40,772 bases of DNA from Akkermansiaceae bacterium (GTDB lineage Bacteria > Verrucomicrobiota > Verrucomicrobiia > Verrucomicrobiales > Akkermansiaceae). Shown piece by piece: positions 39,776-40,772 of the stretch (positions are counted from its first letter, which is position 1; each line of letters begins with the position of its first letter). The stretch covers positions 1-40,772 of the forward strand of contig JAFLSS010000013.1 of the NCBI GenBank assembly GCA_022510805.1, given 5' to 3'. The position numbers were made by a program, and so were the translations under genes. The notes beneath the pieces are model-generated. The model had not been told where the DNA came from and made no database searches. It saw only the letters and a program-made list of their open reading frames with translations.

Positions 39776-40351
39776 TTAGCCGCGAGAGCGGGGTTCGCGC
39801 TCGCCGGCGGTGGCGCCGGGAGAGGTGGTGAAGGGTGCGCCGGCGGCGGGGGCTTTCTCGGTGAAAGCGACGCCGGGGAGCTCGGTCGGGATGCCTGCCA
39901 CGGGGAAATCCTTGCGCAGGGGGTGGTAGGGGTAGCCCTCCCACATCATGATGCGGCGCAGGTCCGGGTGGCCGGTGAAGGTGATGCCCATCAGGTCATA
40001 CTGCTCGCGCTCCAGCCAGTTGGCAGAGCGCCACACCGGCACCAGGCTGGGGACGGCGGGATCTGCCTCCGGCAGGGGGGTGCGCACCAGGAGGTTGTGC
40101 CCGGTCTCTGCCTGGGTGATGGTGTAGTTCACCTCAAAGCGCGGGTCCTCACCGAGGTGGTCAACGGAGGACACGCAGAGGAGCATGTCGAACCCGCAGG
40201 CCTCTTTGGCATAGGTCATGGCGGCTTGGAGTAGCTCGCGCGGGATGGTGAGGGTGGTGTCGCCGCGGAATTCCCGGCTGGTGATGGCGGGGTATTTGGC
40301 GCAGATTTTGGCTGCGGCTTCGGCGGCGGTGAGGGGTGTGTCGGTGGGCAT
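39776..40351 (-). CDS. nuoC: NADH-quinone oxidoreductase subunit C
   Basis: NuoC is part of the peripheral arm of complex I, near the quinone site. The 191-residue protein has the 30-kDa-subunit signature WLEREQYDLMGITFTGHPDL, RRIMMWEGYPYHPLRKDFP, and an N-terminal DMLLCVSSVDHLGEDPRFEV region. The C-terminal 35 residues form a Pro/Ala/Thr-rich tail. It starts 41 bases after nuoB. nuoD does not follow; psd does, so this nuo cluster is split here. AGGATACC before the ATG may be a weak Shine-Dalgarno. Confidence 0.94.
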   Translation of the reverse strand: MPTDTPLTAAEAAAKICAKYPAITSREFRGDTTLTIPRELLQAAMTYAKEACGFDMLLCVSSVDHLGEDPRFEVNYTITQAETGHNLLVRTPLPEADPAVPSLVPVWRSANWLEREQYDLMGITFTGHPDLRRIMMWEGYPYHPLRKDFPVAGIPTELPGVAFTEKAPAAGAPFTTSPGATAGEREPRSRG

Positions 40352-40392
40352 GGTATCCTGGTAGGCGGTGGAGGATGGGAAAGGGGGGGCGG

Positions 40393-40772
40393 TTAGCCGA
40401 GGGGCATCTGCGCGGAGATGGTGCCGGCGCGCTGGGCTTCACGCAGGTCATGGGTTTTGAAGAAGCCCTTGAGCGGGTGGTCTGTGGCCATGATCTTGTC
40501 CTGCAGGGTGATGAGGCCTTGCAGCAGGGCTTCCGGGCGCGGGGGGCAGCCGGAGATGTACACGTCCACCGGCACGATCTTGTCCACCCCCTGCAGCACG
40601 GAGTAGGAGCGGAACATGCCGCCGGAGCAGGCGCAGGCGCCGCAGGCGATGCACCACTTCGGCTCGGGCATCTGGTCCCAGATGCGGCGCACGAGCATGG
40701 CCATTTTGTAGGTGATGGTGCCGCAGATGAACATGAAGTCCGCCTGGCGCGGGGCGTAGCGGTTCACCTCAG
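40393..40772 (-). CDS. nuoB: NADH-quinone oxidoreductase subunit B, C-terminal part (5' end outside window)
   Basis: NuoB holds the terminal iron-sulfur cluster N2 that hands electrons to quinone. The window contains the last 125 codons, reading [40 protein letters not shown], then [12 protein letters not shown] and the conserved [19 protein letters not shown]. Cysteines in CIACGAC and SGCPPRP supply cluster ligands. The N-terminal third is beyond the window edge. It is the upstream partner of nuoC in the same operon. Confidence 0.95.
   Translation of the reverse strand, partial: EVNRYAPRQADFMFICGTITYKMAMLVRRIWDQMPEPKWCIACGACACSGGMFRSYSVLQGVDKIVPVDVYISGCPPRPEALLQGLITLQDKIMATDHPLKGFFKTHDLREAQRAGTISAQMPLG

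Overview
This window reads as chromosome from a GC-rich, Gram-negative gut bacterium of the Verrucomicrobiota, most likely an Akkermansia relative. That placement is inference, not a database result. It rests on a secreted GH20 hexosaminidase and a secreted sulfatase (typical mucin-degrading enzymes), a pyruvate:ferredoxin oxidoreductase start, a Bacteroidota/Verrucomicrobiota-like ParC, an EF-P with an unusual tip loop, and the near absence of Shine-Dalgarno sequences.

Layout. 1-4.6 kb: 5' part of nifJ (minus), then parC, a degenerate SDR-like protein and efp (plus). 4.7-11.9 kb (plus): a membrane-anchored tri-heme peroxidase, a YycJ-like metallo-hydrolase, a GH20 hexosaminidase, and a copper-responsive csoR-copA pair with its operator in the promoter spacer. 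11.9-16.1 kb (minus): poxB, trpB-trpA and tRNA-Val(CAC). 16.2-20.7 kb: a small membrane protein (plus), HU, and an envelope cluster (LysM lipoprotein, repeat-rich LysM lipoprotein, L,D-transpeptidase lipoprotein, small membrane protein). 20.9-24.0 kb (minus): rubrerythrin, a membrane protein coupled to recR, and fabF. 24.3-25.1 kb: a fuculose-phosphate-aldolase-like class II aldolase.

25.2-32.6 kb (minus) is the most distinctive part: a compact, mostly overlapping operon that is visibly more AT-rich than its surroundings. In transcription order it encodes two TagF-type polyol-phosphate transferases, a TarI/IspD-type cytidylyltransferase, an extended SDR, an AraD-type pentulose-5-phosphate 4-epimerase, a DUF4422-GT8 double glycosyltransferase and an unknown protein. 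Together these suggest a CDP-activated pentitol (or pentulose) made from D-xylulose 5-phosphate and polymerised into, or attached to, a teichoic-acid-like surface glycan.

32.9-36.4 kb (plus): an NSS-family sodium symporter, its 50-residue MetS-like small subunit (a short overlapping gene) and a sulfatase. 36.5-40.8 kb: prs and an FHA-domain membrane protein (minus), a single-HKD phospholipase-D-like protein (plus), then psd, nuoC and the 3' part of nuoB (minus).

A pattern runs across the window. At about a dozen genes a sigma70-type promoter sits so close to the ATG that its -10 box ends only 6-12 bases upstream. The mRNAs should therefore be leaderless or nearly so. The first gene of the glycan operon is the clear exception, with a 5' leader and a Shine-Dalgarno-like sequence.
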